Assembly: GCA_964250755.1 (NCBI GenBank)
Contig: CAXUHB010000014.1
Coordinates: 1 to 64,000 of the forward strand
DNA length: 64,000 nucleotides
Source of the DNA: DASWOJ01 sp964250755
GTDB lineage: Bacteria > Pseudomonadota > Alphaproteobacteria > Acetobacterales > Acetobacteraceae
Direction of reading: 5' to 3'
The position numbers were made by a program, and so were the translations under genes. Shown here one piece after another: positions 1-8,711 of this stretch. The stretch's first letter is position 1. Each line of letters begins with the position of its first letter. The notes under the pieces were generated by a model. The model did not search any database, was not told the origin of the DNA, and worked only from the letters and a program-made list of their open reading frames with translations.

Positions 1-97
1 CTGCACATGATCGTGGGACCAGCAACGCACACGTAGCAGGGCAGGGGGCGCGCAGGCGCAGCGGCCCGGCTCCGGGCGCCGTAGCGGCCACGGGGCA

Positions 98-120
98 TCC
101 TGTCCTACAAGGGGACAGGA
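98..120. promoter_or_regulatory. Hairpin just upstream of the DUF1737 gene
   Basis: A perfect inverted repeat, TCCTGTCC and GGACAGGA, with a 7-nt loop lies 15 nt before the ATG at 136. It has no T-run, so it is not a simple terminator. It could be an operator or an RNA hairpin affecting translation. Function is inferred only from position. Confidence 0.35.
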
Positions 121-135
121 CAAAGGATCACGCCC

Positions 136-369
136 ATGGACGCACCTCCCGATGACCTGCCGCGCTACCGCCTGCTGACCGGCCCGGATGACGCCGCCTT
201 CTGCCGGCGCGTGTCGGAGGCGTTGGCGATGGGCTACCAGCTCTACGGCTCCCCCACGATGGCCCATGACGGGCAGGGCATCACCGTCGGCCAGGCGCTG
301 ATCTGGCCGGTCGCGGAGGGGCCGAGCGTGCCGCAGGCCAGCCGCCGCGTCGGCTTCATGGGCCTGTAG
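136..369 (+). CDS. DUF1737 family small protein
   Basis: A 77-residue cytosolic protein with no signal or membrane segment. The central part (YRLLTGPDDAAFCRRV, then MGYQLYGSPTMA) matches what I know of the DUF1737 family: a short alpha/beta fold of unknown function whose conserved core is a long helix followed by a GY-x-LYGSP strand. It precedes coaE by 27 nt in the same direction, so the two may be co-transcribed. An inverted repeat lies directly upstream. The family assignment is fairly sure; the function is not known. Confidence 0.8.
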   Translation: MDAPPDDLPRYRLLTGPDDAAFCRRVSEALAMGYQLYGSPTMAHDGQGITVGQALIWPVAEGPSVPQASRRVGFMGL

Positions 370-396
370 CGGGTCCGGCGGGACAACGCGCAGCCT

Positions 397-984
397 GTGA
401 AAGTCATCGGCCTGACCGGTGGGATCGGCATGGGCAAGAGCACGGCGGCGGCGGCGTTCCGCCGGGCGGGGCTGCCGGTGTTCGACGCAGACGCTGTCGT
501 CCACCGCCTGCAAGGCCGCGGCGGCCGCGCCGTTCCTGCCATCGCCGCTGCCTTCCCCGGCACGGTGCGGGACGGTGCCGTGGACCGCGCCCGCCTCCGC
601 GCTGCCGCCATCGGCGACCCCGCCGCCATGGCCTGGCTGGAGCGCATCCTGCATCCCCTGGTCCGGCAGGAGGAGCGCGCCTTCCTGGCCCGTGCCCGGC
701 ACGCCGGGCACCGCGCCGCGGTGCTCGACATCCCGCTGCTTCTGGAGACCGGCGGGGACCGCCGGGTGGACCTGGTCGTGGTCGTCAGCGCCCCGCCCGC
801 CGTGCAGATGGCCCGCGTGCGCGCCCGCCGCCGCATGACGCCGGACCAGATCAGCGCCATCGTTGCCCGGCAGATGCCGGACCGGGAGAAGCGCCGCCGG
901 GCCGACGTGGTGATTCCGACCGGCCTGTCCCGCCACCACGCCTTGCGTTGCCTGCGGCGGCTGCTGGTGGACCTGCGCCGATAA
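397..984 (+). CDS. coaE: Dephospho-CoA kinase
   Basis: A 195-residue protein that phosphorylates the 3'-hydroxyl of dephospho-CoA, the last step of coenzyme A synthesis. It starts at a GTG directly before the P-loop GGIGMGKST (residues 8-16), as is normal for CoaE. Further family marks are FDADAVVH, the ILHPLVRQEE stretch, and the LDIPLLLETG motif. Length is typical. dnaQ follows closely, the usual alphaproteobacterial order, and secB lies further along. Confidence 0.95.
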   Translation: MKVIGLTGGIGMGKSTAAAAFRRAGLPVFDADAVVHRLQGRGGRAVPAIAAAFPGTVRDGAVDRARLRAAAIGDPAAMAWLERILHPLVRQEERAFLARARHAGHRAAVLDIPLLLETGGDRRVDLVVVVSAPPAVQMARVRARRRMTPDQISAIVARQMPDREKRRRADVVIPTGLSRHHALRCLRRLLVDLRR

Positions 985-1022
985 TGCCTTAAATGCAGGG
1001 CCAGAGCTGTTCCGGACCCTGC

Positions 1023-1700
1023 ATGACCCGATCCGTCCTGTTCGACACGGAGACCACCGGCCTCGACCCGCTGCAGGGCGACCGCGTAATCGAGGTTGCC
1101 TGCCTGGAGTTGTGGCGGGACCTGCCGACGGGCGAGACCTTTCACGTCTTCATTGACCCCGAGCGCGACATCCCCGAGGAGGCCACGCGCGTCCACGGCA
1201 TGACCCGCGCGGACCTGCGGGGCAAGCCGAAGTTCGCCGCGGTTGCGGAGGAACTGCTAACCTTCCTGCGGGACGACCCGCTGATCGCGCACAACGCCCC
1301 GTTCGACTTCGGCTTCCTGGATGCGGAGCTGGCGCGGCTGCGCCGTCCCGCGCTGGACCGCGCCCGCATGGTGGACACGCTGGCGATGGCCAAGGCGCGC
1401 TTCCCGGGGGCGCCCAACAGCCTGGACGCGCTGTGCCGCCGCTTCGGCATAGACCTGACCGAGCGCACCAGCCACAACGCTCTGCTGGATTGCCGCCTGC
1501 TGGCGGACGTTTATGTAGAGCTGACCGGCGGGCGCCAGCGCGGCCTGCTGCTGGCCGGGGACGGGCAGGACGGGTTGCCAGGCGTCACGTACGCCGCCGC
1601 CGGGCCGCGCACGCCGCGGCTGGTGCAGCCGGACCAGGCGGCGCTGGACCGCCATGCTGCCTTCCTGGCCGGGATCAAGGACCCGGTGTGGACGGCCTGA
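1023..1700 (+). CDS. dnaQ: DNA polymerase III epsilon subunit (3'-5' proofreading exonuclease)
   Basis: A 225-residue DEDDh exonuclease that proofreads for the replicative polymerase. Exo I is FDTETTGLDP (residues 6-15), Exo II is HNAPFDFGFLD, and Exo III is HNALLDCRLLADVY. The ATG at 1023 is preferred because it places DTETTG where the family has it; an in-frame ATG at 993 would add ten residues. The last 13 nt overlap the GTG start of the following histidine kinase. Confidence 0.95.
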   Translation: MTRSVLFDTETTGLDPLQGDRVIEVACLELWRDLPTGETFHVFIDPERDIPEEATRVHGMTRADLRGKPKFAAVAEELLTFLRDDPLIAHNAPFDFGFLDAELARLRRPALDRARMVDTLAMAKARFPGAPNSLDALCRRFGIDLTERTSHNALLDCRLLADVYVELTGGRQRGLLLAGDGQDGLPGVTYAAAGPRTPRLVQPDQAALDRHAAFLAGIKDPVWTA

Positions 1701-3925
1701 CACGCCCCGCCGCAGCCCCGGCCCTCGGCACGCGGCGCAGCTTCCGCTGGCAGGCCGCGGTGCTGGTCGTTGCCGTGGCGGCCCTGCTGACGGTGGGTGC
1801 GATGCTGCAGGCGCGGGTGGACGCCGCGACGGGGCGGCTGATCCAGGCGACCGCCACAGCCCGGCTGCAGGGCGGAGCCGTTGCGGAAATCCTGTCCGAC
1901 ATGCAGGACGCCGAGACCGGCCAGCGTGGCTACCTGCTGACGATGCGCGACTACTACCTGGACCCGTATCAGCAGGCCGCCGAACGTGTCGGCGGACAGC
2001 TGGACCACCTGGACGCGCTGGCCCGGAACACCCCCTGGCTGCAGCAGGAGGCTGCGTCGCTGCGCGGCCTGGTCGCCGCCAAGCTGGCCGAGCTGGACCG
2101 CACCATCACCGCGGCCCGCGCCGGCGGCCAGGCGGCGGCGCTGCCGCTGGTGCTGACCGACGACGGCAGGGTGCTGATGGACGGCATACGCCGCACCGCC
2201 GACCGCATCGGCGCACGGACCGAGGCCGAGCGCGCCGCCCTTGCCAGTCTGCTGCAGACCCAGCAGCGCACCACCACCGACCTCATCAGGGGCGGCCTGG
2301 TGCTGGGCGTCCTGCTGCTGGCCGGCGCCGCGCTGCTGCTGCTGTGGAACCGTGCGCGCCTGCTGGACACCCAGGCGCGCGAGCGGCTGGCCGCGGACCG
2401 CCTGCAAGCTGCCGTGGAGCGGGTGCGCGATGGCGTCGTGGTCTATGACGCGAAGGACCGGCTGATCCTGCGCAACAGCCGGTTCGCCCCCGTGCTGGAC
2501 CTGCCGCCCAACGTCGTGCGCCCCGGCGCGCACCTGTCCGAGCTGGTGGCGGCGCACCGGCTCGATCCCCGGCTGCTGGACCATGCGCGTCCTGGGGGCC
2601 AGCCCGTCGTTGCCGAGGCCACCCTGGACGGGCGCACGCTGGAGGTGTGGCGCAGCGCCATGCCGGATGGCGGCCAGATGGTCGCCGTCGCCGACATCAC
2701 CCGCCGCGTCCAGGCCGAGGCCGTGGCCCGGCAGGCGCAGAAGATGGAGGTGCTGGGCCAGATGACCGGCGGCGTCGCGCACGACTTCAACAACCTGCTG
2801 CAAGTCGTTTCCGCCAACCTGGAGCTGGCGTCCGGGCGCGTCCGCAAGAGCGCCGGCGCCCTGGAGGACGGCGGCGCCTGGCTGTCGGCCCGGCTGGAGG
2901 CCGCGCGGGGCGGCGTGCAGCGGGGCGCGCGGCTGACGCGCCATCTGCTCGCCTTCGCGCGGCGCCAGCCGCTGGCGCCGGAGCCGCTGGAGCCGGCCCG
3001 GCTGCTGACGGGCATGGAGGAGATGCTGCGGCGCACGCTGGGTGAGGCCGTTGCGCTGGAGCTGGTGATCGGCGGCGGGCTGTGGCTGGTGCGCGCCGAC
3101 CCGGACGGGCTGGAGAATGCGGTCCTGAACCTGGCAATCAACGCCCGGGACGCCATGACGCGGGACGGCGTGGCCAGCGGGCGCCTGACGGTGGAAGCGG
3201 CGAACGCGCACCTGGACGAATTCTATGCCGCCCGCAGCGAGGAGGTCGCGCCGGGCCAGTATGTCATGTTCGCGGTGACGGACACGGGCTGCGGCATGAC
3301 GCCGGACCAGTTGGCCCGCGCGACCGAGCCGTTCTACACCACCAAGCCCGACGGGCAGGGCACCGGGCTGGGGCTGTCCATGGTGTTCGGCTTCGCCAAG
3401 CAGTCCGGTGGACATTTCCAGCTCTACAGCGAACCCGGGCGCGGCACGACGGCGCGGCTGTATATCCCGCGCACCTTGGCTGCGGCGCGCGCGGTCGTGG
3501 CGGCAGCGGTGGGGATGCCGATGGGGCAGGGGGAGCTGGTGCTGCTGGTCGAGGATGACCCCGCTGTCCGCGCCGCCGCCGCCGACACGCTGCGCGGGCT
3601 GGGCTATGCGGTCGAGGAGGCGCCGGACGCAGCCGCCGGGCTGGCGCTGCTGCAAGGCGGGCTGCGCCCGGCGCTGCTGTTCACGGACGTGGTGATGCCC
3701 GGCCCCGTCACGTCGCGGGAGATGGCGGAGCAGGCGCAGGTGCTGGCGCCGGGGATCGCGGTGCTGTTCACGTCGGGCTATACGCAGAACAGCATCGTCC
3801 ACAACGGCGAGCTGGACGCGGGCGTCAACCTGGTCAGCAAGCCCTGGGACACCGGCGACCTGGCCCGGCGGCTGCGCACGGTGCTGCAAGCGGCGCGGGC
3901 GCCAGGGTGCGAGGCCAAGGGGTAG
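1688..3925 (+). CDS. Hybrid sensor histidine kinase with CHASE3-like sensor and receiver
   Basis: A 745-residue membrane kinase. TM1 is at about 22-41, an extracytoplasmic CHASE3-like helical region with the GYLLTMRDYYLDPY stretch follows, and TM2 is at about 199-220. Next come a PAS-like segment (about 240-345), a HisKA region with phospho-acceptor His near 365 (GGVAHDFNNLL), an HATPase domain (N box NLAINARDAM, G boxes DTGCGMTP and GTGLGLSMVFG), and a C-terminal receiver (VEDDPAV, FTDVVMPG, SKPW). The GTG at 1688 is chosen because AAGGA sits 6 nt upstream and the open frame further 5' lies inside dnaQ. There is no separate response regulator beside it. The signal is unknown. Confidence 0.88.
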   Translation: MDGLTRPAAAPALGTRRSFRWQAAVLVVAVAALLTVGAMLQARVDAATGRLIQATATARLQGGAVAEILSDMQDAETGQRGYLLTMRDYYLDPYQQAAERVGGQLDHLDALARNTPWLQQEAASLRGLVAAKLAELDRTITAARAGGQAAALPLVLTDDGRVLMDGIRRTADRIGARTEAERAALASLLQTQQRTTTDLIRGGLVLGVLLLAGAALLLLWNRARLLDTQARERLAADRLQAAVERVRDGVVVYDAKDRLILRNSRFAPVLDLPPNVVRPGAHLSELVAAHRLDPRLLDHARPGGQPVVAEATLDGRTLEVWRSAMPDGGQMVAVADITRRVQAEAVARQAQKMEVLGQMTGGVAHDFNNLLQVVSANLELASGRVRKSAGALEDGGAWLSARLEAARGGVQRGARLTRHLLAFARRQPLAPEPLEPARLLTGMEEMLRRTLGEAVALELVIGGGLWLVRADPDGLENAVLNLAINARDAMTRDGVASGRLTVEAANAHLDEFYAARSEEVAPGQYVMFAVTDTGCGMTPDQLARATEPFYTTKPDGQGTGLGLSMVFGFAKQSGGHFQLYSEPGRGTTARLYIPRTLAAARAVVAAAVGMPMGQGELVLLVEDDPAVRAAAADTLRGLGYAVEEAPDAAAGLALLQGGLRPALLFTDVVMPGPVTSREMAEQAQVLAPGIAVLFTSGYTQNSIVHNGELDAGVNLVSKPWDTGDLARRLRTVLQAARAPGCEAKG

Positions 3926-3951
3926 GCCCATCCGGGGCCGGAGGCCGCTGC

Positions 3952-3996
3952 CCCAGGAGCCGTCGTCCCAGAGGCCGTCGTCCCAGAAGCCATCAC
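3952..3996. repeat. Three tandem 15-bp repeats between convergent genes
   Basis: Three successive 15-mers, CCCAGGAGCCGTCGT, CCCAGAGGCCGTCGT and CCCAGAAGCCATCAC, lie between the histidine kinase stop and the bicupin stop, the third running into the bicupin stop codon. It looks like a small local duplication. Confidence 0.6.
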
Positions 3997-5177
3997 CCTG
4001 GGCGGGGCAGCACCGGCGGGGTCTGCGGGAAGGCGGGCACCGCAGCCTCCGCCATGCCGAGGTTGTTCGCCAGCAGGTGCCGCGGCGCCCCGTGCAGCCA
4101 GTCCGACAGGGACGCGGCGGCATAGTCCGGGCTGTCCAGCACGCCAATCATCTCGCACGCGGTGCTGCCGGTGTTCTGGACCATGTGGCCGCAGTTGGCC
4201 GGGATGTAGGCGCAGTCGCCGGGCACGAGATCGGCCACTGCCAGCCGCTTGTCCGGCGCGAACAGCGAGATGCGGACCTGGCCGCGGGACACGTAGTGCC
4301 ACTCGTTGGCGCCGGGATGCCAATGCAGGTGCTGCATCGCGCCGGGATCCAGGCGCGTGACGACGGCCGCCATGCCGGACACCGGGAACCTGCCCCGGTC
4401 CGCCAGGTGGACGGTGCCGCCGGGCGGGCTGGCCCAGGGCGTCCCGGCCATCATCCGGTGCCGGTGCGTGCGGCCCGGCGGCAGCGGCTGTTCCGCCCGT
4501 GCCTGCGGGCTGTCGAGCGGGATCACCTCGCCCTGCATGATGTAGGTCTCGCCCGCGGGCGCCCGGTCCAGCGCGCCGGGAGGCAGGCCAACGGCCTGGG
4601 CCAGCGTGGCAGGCTCGATCCGGCTCATCCAGTCGCTGATGCCGAAGGTGCCGTGTTCGGAGTACAGCCCGTCGTCGAAGGCGAGCACGGCGTGGCACGG
4701 GCCATCGCCGAGCGTTTGGATGGCGTGTGCGTGGCCGCGCGGGAAGTACCAGAGGTCGCCGGGGCCAAGGTTCACGACCTCGGCCTCCCCGGCGGGATCT
4801 ATGGCCGTGACCTGGCACTGGCCGCCCAGAACCAAGGCCCATTCGTCCGAATTGTGCCAGTGCATCTCACGCGCGCCACCGGGGTTGAGGAACAGGTGCG
4901 CCCCGGCGATGCCGGTCTGGAGGGGCAGGGTGCGCGCCGTGACCTCGCGCGCCCAGCCGCCGGAGGTCTGCTTCAGCGGCGCGCGGTCCAGCGACGCGGT
5001 GAAGGCGACGGGGTCGCCGGTGCGGCGCGGGATCAGCCGGACGGGATCGGGTGCCGCCGCGGCGTCGTATCCGGCGGCGTGCCCGTCCGGCCCCGCGGCG
5101 CGCGCACGGTGGGCCAGGGCGGCGCCAGCCGTGAACGTCAGCCCACCCAGCAGCAGCCGGCGTGACGGTGCAGCCAT
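3993..5177 (-). CDS. Oxalate-decarboxylase-like bicupin, Tat-exported
   Basis: A 394-residue two-domain cupin resembling OxdC, which converts oxalate to formate and CO2 with manganese. The N-terminus has a Tat-type signal (RRLLLGG, then a hydrophobic stretch ending ARAAG). Cupin 1 carries HWHNSDE plus GHAHAIQ; cupin 2 carries HLHWHPGANEW plus GHMVQN, so both metal sites (three His and one Glu) appear intact. The ATG at 5177 is preferred because AAGGGGG precedes it; an upstream start would put residues before the signal. Oxalate oxidase or another bicupin activity is possible, because the active-site lid cannot be judged by eye. Confidence 0.85.
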   Translation of the reverse strand: MAAPSRRLLLGGLTFTAGAALAHRARAAGPDGHAAGYDAAAAPDPVRLIPRRTGDPVAFTASLDRAPLKQTSGGWAREVTARTLPLQTGIAGAHLFLNPGGAREMHWHNSDEWALVLGGQCQVTAIDPAGEAEVVNLGPGDLWYFPRGHAHAIQTLGDGPCHAVLAFDDGLYSEHGTFGISDWMSRIEPATLAQAVGLPPGALDRAPAGETYIMQGEVIPLDSPQARAEQPLPPGRTHRHRMMAGTPWASPPGGTVHLADRGRFPVSGMAAVVTRLDPGAMQHLHWHPGANEWHYVSRGQVRISLFAPDKRLAVADLVPGDCAYIPANCGHMVQNTGSTACEMIGVLDSPDYAAASLSDWLHGAPRHLLANNLGMAEAAVPAFPQTPPVLPRPG

Positions 5178-5334
5178 ATGTACCCCCTTGCAGGGCTGGC
5201 GCGGCATGGGGCCAGCCTGTTCGGAAGACTGTCACAACAAGGTGCGGAACTGCAATGATTAATTTCGGGTTCGCCGCAACGATCCGACCCATCCGCCATG
5301 CAGGATTGCGCCAGCGGCCGGATGAGTCTGGCCG

Positions 5335-5835
5335 CTACGCCTGCGCCGTTTGCCCCTGCTGGGTGCGGTTGTTCTGCCACAAGGCTACGAAGTCTATGGG
5401 CTGCAGCAGCACCGGCGGGAAGCCGCCGTCGCGGGTCACGTCGGCCAGGATGTTGCGGGCATAGGGGAACAGCAGGCGCGGGCACTCGACCAGCAGGACC
5501 GGCTCCACGGCATCGGGCGGCAGGTTGGCGAGGGTGAAGACGCCGGCGTAGGACATTTCGGCGATGAAGACCGTGCGGGACTCGGCGCCGGCGCCGTTGG
5601 CCTCGCCGGGCTGCGCCGGCTCGGTCGCCTCGGCGCGAACCTGCAGCACGACCTCGAATACGTCCTGGCCCTCCTGGATGCGGGTGGCCTGCACGTCGAG
5701 GTTGATGGCGACGTGGGGCTGGGCGCGGAGGGTCGCATAGACGGCGGGGGCGTTCGGCACTTCGAAGGACAGGTCCTTGATGTACTGGATGTTGACGGTC
5801 AGGGGAGGCTGCTGGGCTTGAGGGGCGTCGGACAT
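5335..5835 (-). CDS. secB: Protein-export chaperone SecB
   Basis: A 166-residue acidic chaperone that keeps precursors unfolded and passes them to SecA. Family marks are QYIKDLSFEVPNAP near residue 17-30, the ECPRLLFPYARNILADVTRDGGFPP block (conserved SecB core), and the following LQPIDFVALW. Length is normal for alphaproteobacteria. It lies with coaE-dnaQ as in related genomes, but here the histidine kinase and the bicupin separate them. Confidence 0.96.
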   Translation of the reverse strand: MSDAPQAQQPPLTVNIQYIKDLSFEVPNAPAVYATLRAQPHVAINLDVQATRIQEGQDVFEVVLQVRAEATEPAQPGEANGAGAESRTVFIAEMSYAGVFTLANLPPDAVEPVLLVECPRLLFPYARNILADVTRDGGFPPVLLQPIDFVALWQNNRTQQGQTAQA

Positions 5836-5997
5836 GGGGGGCCTCGTTGCGGTCAGGGTGTGGCGGCGGGTAGCATGGGCCGGGCTGGGGCGCCAGGCGG
5901 GTTGCCGGAGCTATGTTGGAGGGGGTTTGGTGTGGGCAGCACCGTTGGACTGACAAGCTGCGCCAACGACACGAAGTGGCGTGAACTGCGGAGTGCC

Positions 5998-6330
5998 ATG
6001 ACCCATCACCCAGGCCATGCGCCGATGTGGAACGTCCGTTACCTGCCGCCGGTGGATGGCGGGGCATGGCAAATGCAGACAGACGCAGCCGACCGGTTGG
6101 CCTACACGACGTTTGGGCCTGACGTGTGGGACGGCGAGTGGTACTACCATTTCCAATCGGACAACGATTGGAAGCACATGGAGTGGGTTGACCTGAAGCC
6201 TCCGCCCGGCGGCGCCGATAGCGGGAAGATGCAACTGCCGGAGATCGCGGCCATCTGCGAAGCCATTGGCCTCGACACGGACGTGCTTGCCGACCGCGTC
6301 CGTGTCTATGGATACCGGCGTAACGCCTAA
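5998..6330 (+). CDS. Hypothetical protein, about 110 residues
   Basis: An open frame ending YGYRRNA, rich in Trp, Tyr and His, with no signal peptide or membrane helix. I recognise no family. Composition differs from the neighbours, with more A/T and less biased third positions, hinting at an acquired gene. The ATG at 5998 is a guess; in-frame GTG codons upstream are possible. It is divergent from secB and convergent with the phosphatase gene. Confidence 0.5.
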   Translation: MTHHPGHAPMWNVRYLPPVDGGAWQMQTDAADRLAYTTFGPDVWDGEWYYHFQSDNDWKHMEWVDLKPPPGGADSGKMQLPEIAAICEAIGLDTDVLADRVRVYGYRRNA

Positions 6331-6337
6331 TTCATAG

Positions 6338-6904
6338 CTACGTGTGCTTCCACACGACCTCGGCCGGGGCCGGGGCGGTGGGATCGCATCGCAGCCATTG
6401 GCCGTTGTTCAGGCTTAGGCCGGTCATGGACAGGATGAAGCCCCAATGGCTGACCACCAGGGTGTGCTGCCAGTCCGGCAGCGACGCCATTTCGGCCCGG
6501 AAGCGGGCGGCGCGGGCGATCACGCCCTCGGCGCCTTCCTCCTGCTGCGGCCACCAGACCTCCTCGATGGCAGCGAAGTCCTGGCCGGGCCAGGCATCCG
6601 CAAGCGTGCTGCGGGCGGTGCCGACGTCGCACGCGAAGGCGTAGCGCTCCCGCACATCGGGATGCACCTGGATGGGCAGGCCCAGCCGCCGGGCCACGGG
6701 CGTCGCGGTCTGCAAGGCACGGGTGTAGGGGGAGGCGAGGATGCGGCGGATGCCGACGTCCGCCAGGGCGTCCGCCGCGGCGGACGCCTGCTGCTCGCCC
6801 AGGGGGGTCAGGGCGGGGTCCTCGATCCCAGGGTCCTTGCGGGTCAGGGTGAAGTGGTGGTTGAACCAGCTTTGGCCGTGGCGGAGGAGGATCATGGCCC
6901 GCAT
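6338..6904 (-). CDS. Histidine phosphatase family protein (phosphoglycerate-mutase fold)
   Basis: A 188-residue protein opening with the catalytic LLRHGQS motif (residues 6-12), where His forms the phospho-enzyme. The remaining family marks are LTPLGEQQA, ASPYTRALQTA, VRERYAF, and the second catalytic His in VVSHWGF. The ATG at 6904 is preferred; a second ATG lies nine bases further in. The substrate cannot be told; broad small-molecule phosphatase activity is common in the family. Confidence 0.85.
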   Translation of the reverse strand: MRAMILLRHGQSWFNHHFTLTRKDPGIEDPALTPLGEQQASAAADALADVGIRRILASPYTRALQTATPVARRLGLPIQVHPDVRERYAFACDVGTARSTLADAWPGQDFAAIEEVWWPQQEEGAEGVIARAARFRAEMASLPDWQHTLVVSHWGFILSMTGLSLNNGQWLRCDPTAPAPAEVVWKHT

Positions 6905-7031
6905 TAGGGCGTCGTGCCGCCGCCTGCAACGGCGCGGCCGTTCCTTCGTCACCAGCCCTTCATTGCCGGTCCTTCGTTGTTTGAACGGGGGGACGGGGCT
7001 ATGTGTGGCTCGGCACAAAGGACGACACCTC

Positions 7032-7715
7032 ATGGGCGGCACCGGCAGCTTTCCGATAGACCTCCTGCTGTTCGGCATGATCGCGGCCTTCCTGGTGCTG
7101 CGGCTCCGCAGCATCCTGGGCCGCAAGACCGGGTTCGAGCGTCCGGCACGGCCGGAGACGCCGTTGAAGCCAGGGGAGGTGCCGGGCCTGGGCCGTCCCG
7201 CCGCTGCCGCGCCCGATCTGCGGCTGGTGCCCAAGGCGCCTGCCCGTCCATTGCCGGACCCCGCCAGCCCCGCGGGGCAGGTGCTGGCGCGGATGCGCGG
7301 CGTGAACCCGGCTTTCGACGCCGGGCACTTCCTGGGCGGGGCGGAGGCTGCGTTCCGCATGATCGTCGCCGCCTATGCCGGCGGGGACCGCACGGCGCTG
7401 CGCCCGCTGCTGTTCAATGACACCTATGCTGCATTTGAGGGTGCGATCACCGCGCGGGAGGCTGCGGGCGAGACGCAGCGGACTGAACTGCGCGAGATAC
7501 GGTCCTGCACCGTCGAACACGCGGACCTGGCCGGCACGGTGGCTGCCATCACCGTGCGGATCGTGTCCGATCAGGTGTCGGAGACGCTGGACCGCGACGG
7601 CCGCCCGGTCCACGGCACCGACGCCGTGACGGAGATCGTGGACCTCTGGACGTTTGAGCGCGACCTGGCCCAGCCGGACCCGGCGTGGCGGCTGTCCGCG
7701 GCGCGGTCGGGGTAG
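7032..7715 (+). CDS. Tim44-domain membrane-anchored protein
   Basis: A 227-residue protein with an N-terminal membrane anchor (IDLLLFGMIAAFLVLRLRSILG, residues 8-29), a Pro/Ala-rich linker, then a Tim44-like domain of about 140 residues (FLGGAEAAFRMIVAAYAGGD, then ADLAGTVAAITVRIVSDQ and VDLWTFERDL). Bacterial Tim44 proteins (TimA) are usually encoded near secB, as here, and are thought to act at the inner membrane. The ATG at 7032 places the anchor at the extreme N-terminus, as in homologues. Confidence 0.88.
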   Translation: MGGTGSFPIDLLLFGMIAAFLVLRLRSILGRKTGFERPARPETPLKPGEVPGLGRPAAAAPDLRLVPKAPARPLPDPASPAGQVLARMRGVNPAFDAGHFLGGAEAAFRMIVAAYAGGDRTALRPLLFNDTYAAFEGAITAREAAGETQRTELREIRSCTVEHADLAGTVAAITVRIVSDQVSETLDRDGRPVHGTDAVTEIVDLWTFERDLAQPDPAWRLSAARSG

Positions 7716-7767
7716 GCTTGCCGCGCCTGCACCGCCTGCCAGCTTGACCAGCCTGCGCTGCCGCCCC

Positions 7768-7863
7768 TTGTCATTGCGGAGCACCCTTGCGCCTCGGCAG
7801 TCCAGAGGACGCCCCCCTGGGAGCAGTTGGATCGCTCCGTCGCCCCGCTGCCTGCAATGACAA
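7768..7863. repeat. Degenerate GTCATTGC-type inverted-end repeat (full unit)
   Basis: About 96 bp bounded by TTGTCATTGC and its exact complement GCAATGACAA. The interior is diverged but keeps the pattern of the other copies (CAGTCCAG on the left; CGCTCC on the right). The right end contains the probable ATG of the following DNA methyltransferase (7857). Confidence 0.55.
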
Positions 7864-8702
7864 CGCTTGGGGAGGCCCCAGAGAAGGCCAGGTCAACGCC
7901 GGCGTCCGCCGATGTCGCCGATACCCCGCACCAATTGCATTGTGGAGACTGCCTGGACGTGCTGCCCCGGATGCCTGCTGCTTCGGTGGACGTGATCGTG
8001 ACCTCTCCGCCCTACAACCTCGGCATCGCCTACAGCCGCTACGAGGACCGGCGGGGGGAAGCGGAGTATCTGGACTGGATGGTGCGGGTTGCCGAGGCGC
8101 TGCGCCGGGTGCTGCGCCCGGACGGGTCGTTCTTCCTGAACATCGCTGGCAGCAGCACGCAGCCCTGGTTGCCGTTCGAGCTGATCGTGCGCCTGCGCCC
8201 GCTGTTCACGCTGCAGAACCACATCGCGTGGGTGAAAAGCATTGCTACCGGGGAGGACAGCGTGGGCCACTACAAGCCCGTGCCCGGCGCACGCTTCCTG
8301 CACCGCAACCACGAGCACATCTTCCACCTGACGCTGGACGGCAGCCGGCGGCTGGACCGGCTGGCGGTGGGCGTGCCGTTCAAGGACAAGAGCAACATCG
8401 CCCGGCGCGGCCACGCGCAGGACCTGCGCTGCCGGGGCGACACTTGGTTCATTCCCTACCGCACCGTCCGCAGCCGGGCAGGCAAGCACAACCACCCCGG
8501 CACCTTCCCGGTGGACCTGCCGCGCTGGTGCATCCGGCTGCACGGCCCGCCTGCGGCCACGGTGCTGGACCCCTTCGCCGGCACCGGCACCACCCTGCTG
8601 GCCGCAGGACTGGAGGGCGGCAGGGGCATCGGGATCGAGATGGATCCGGAGTATGTCGCCATTGCCCGGAAGCGCCTGGCGGAAGCGGCGGAGGCCGCTT
8701 AG
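7857..8702 (+). CDS. Orphan site-specific DNA methyltransferase, beta class
   Basis: A 281-residue amino-methyltransferase (N6-adenine or N4-cytosine). The catalytic motif IV TSPPYNLG comes first (about residues 51-58) and the AdoMet motif I DPFAGTGTT near the C-terminus, the order of the beta group that includes CcrM. It lacks the C-terminal extension of classical CcrM. No restriction endonuclease lies beside it, so it is probably a solitary regulatory methylase. The ATG at 7857 is preferred; a TTG at 7827 is in frame. The start lies in the end of a dispersed repeat. Confidence 0.88.
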   Translation: MTTLGEAPEKARSTPASADVADTPHQLHCGDCLDVLPRMPAASVDVIVTSPPYNLGIAYSRYEDRRGEAEYLDWMVRVAEALRRVLRPDGSFFLNIAGSSTQPWLPFELIVRLRPLFTLQNHIAWVKSIATGEDSVGHYKPVPGARFLHRNHEHIFHLTLDGSRRLDRLAVGVPFKDKSNIARRGHAQDLRCRGDTWFIPYRTVRSRAGKHNHPGTFPVDLPRWCIRLHGPPAATVLDPFAGTGTTLLAAGLEGGRGIGIEMDPEYVAIARKRLAEAAEAA

Positions 8703-8711
8703 ATCAGGGGC

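Noticed and set aside
1..36. Possible 3' end of a gene entering the window (frame closing with TAG at 34-36)
   Set aside because: Only eleven codons are visible, with no motif; it cannot be supported as the end of any particular gene.
1511..4147. An 878-residue minus-strand open frame opposite dnaQ and the histidine kinase
   Set aside because: It is the antisense of two clear genes in GC-rich DNA, with compositional bias to Gln, His, Arg and Ala and no recognisable domain.
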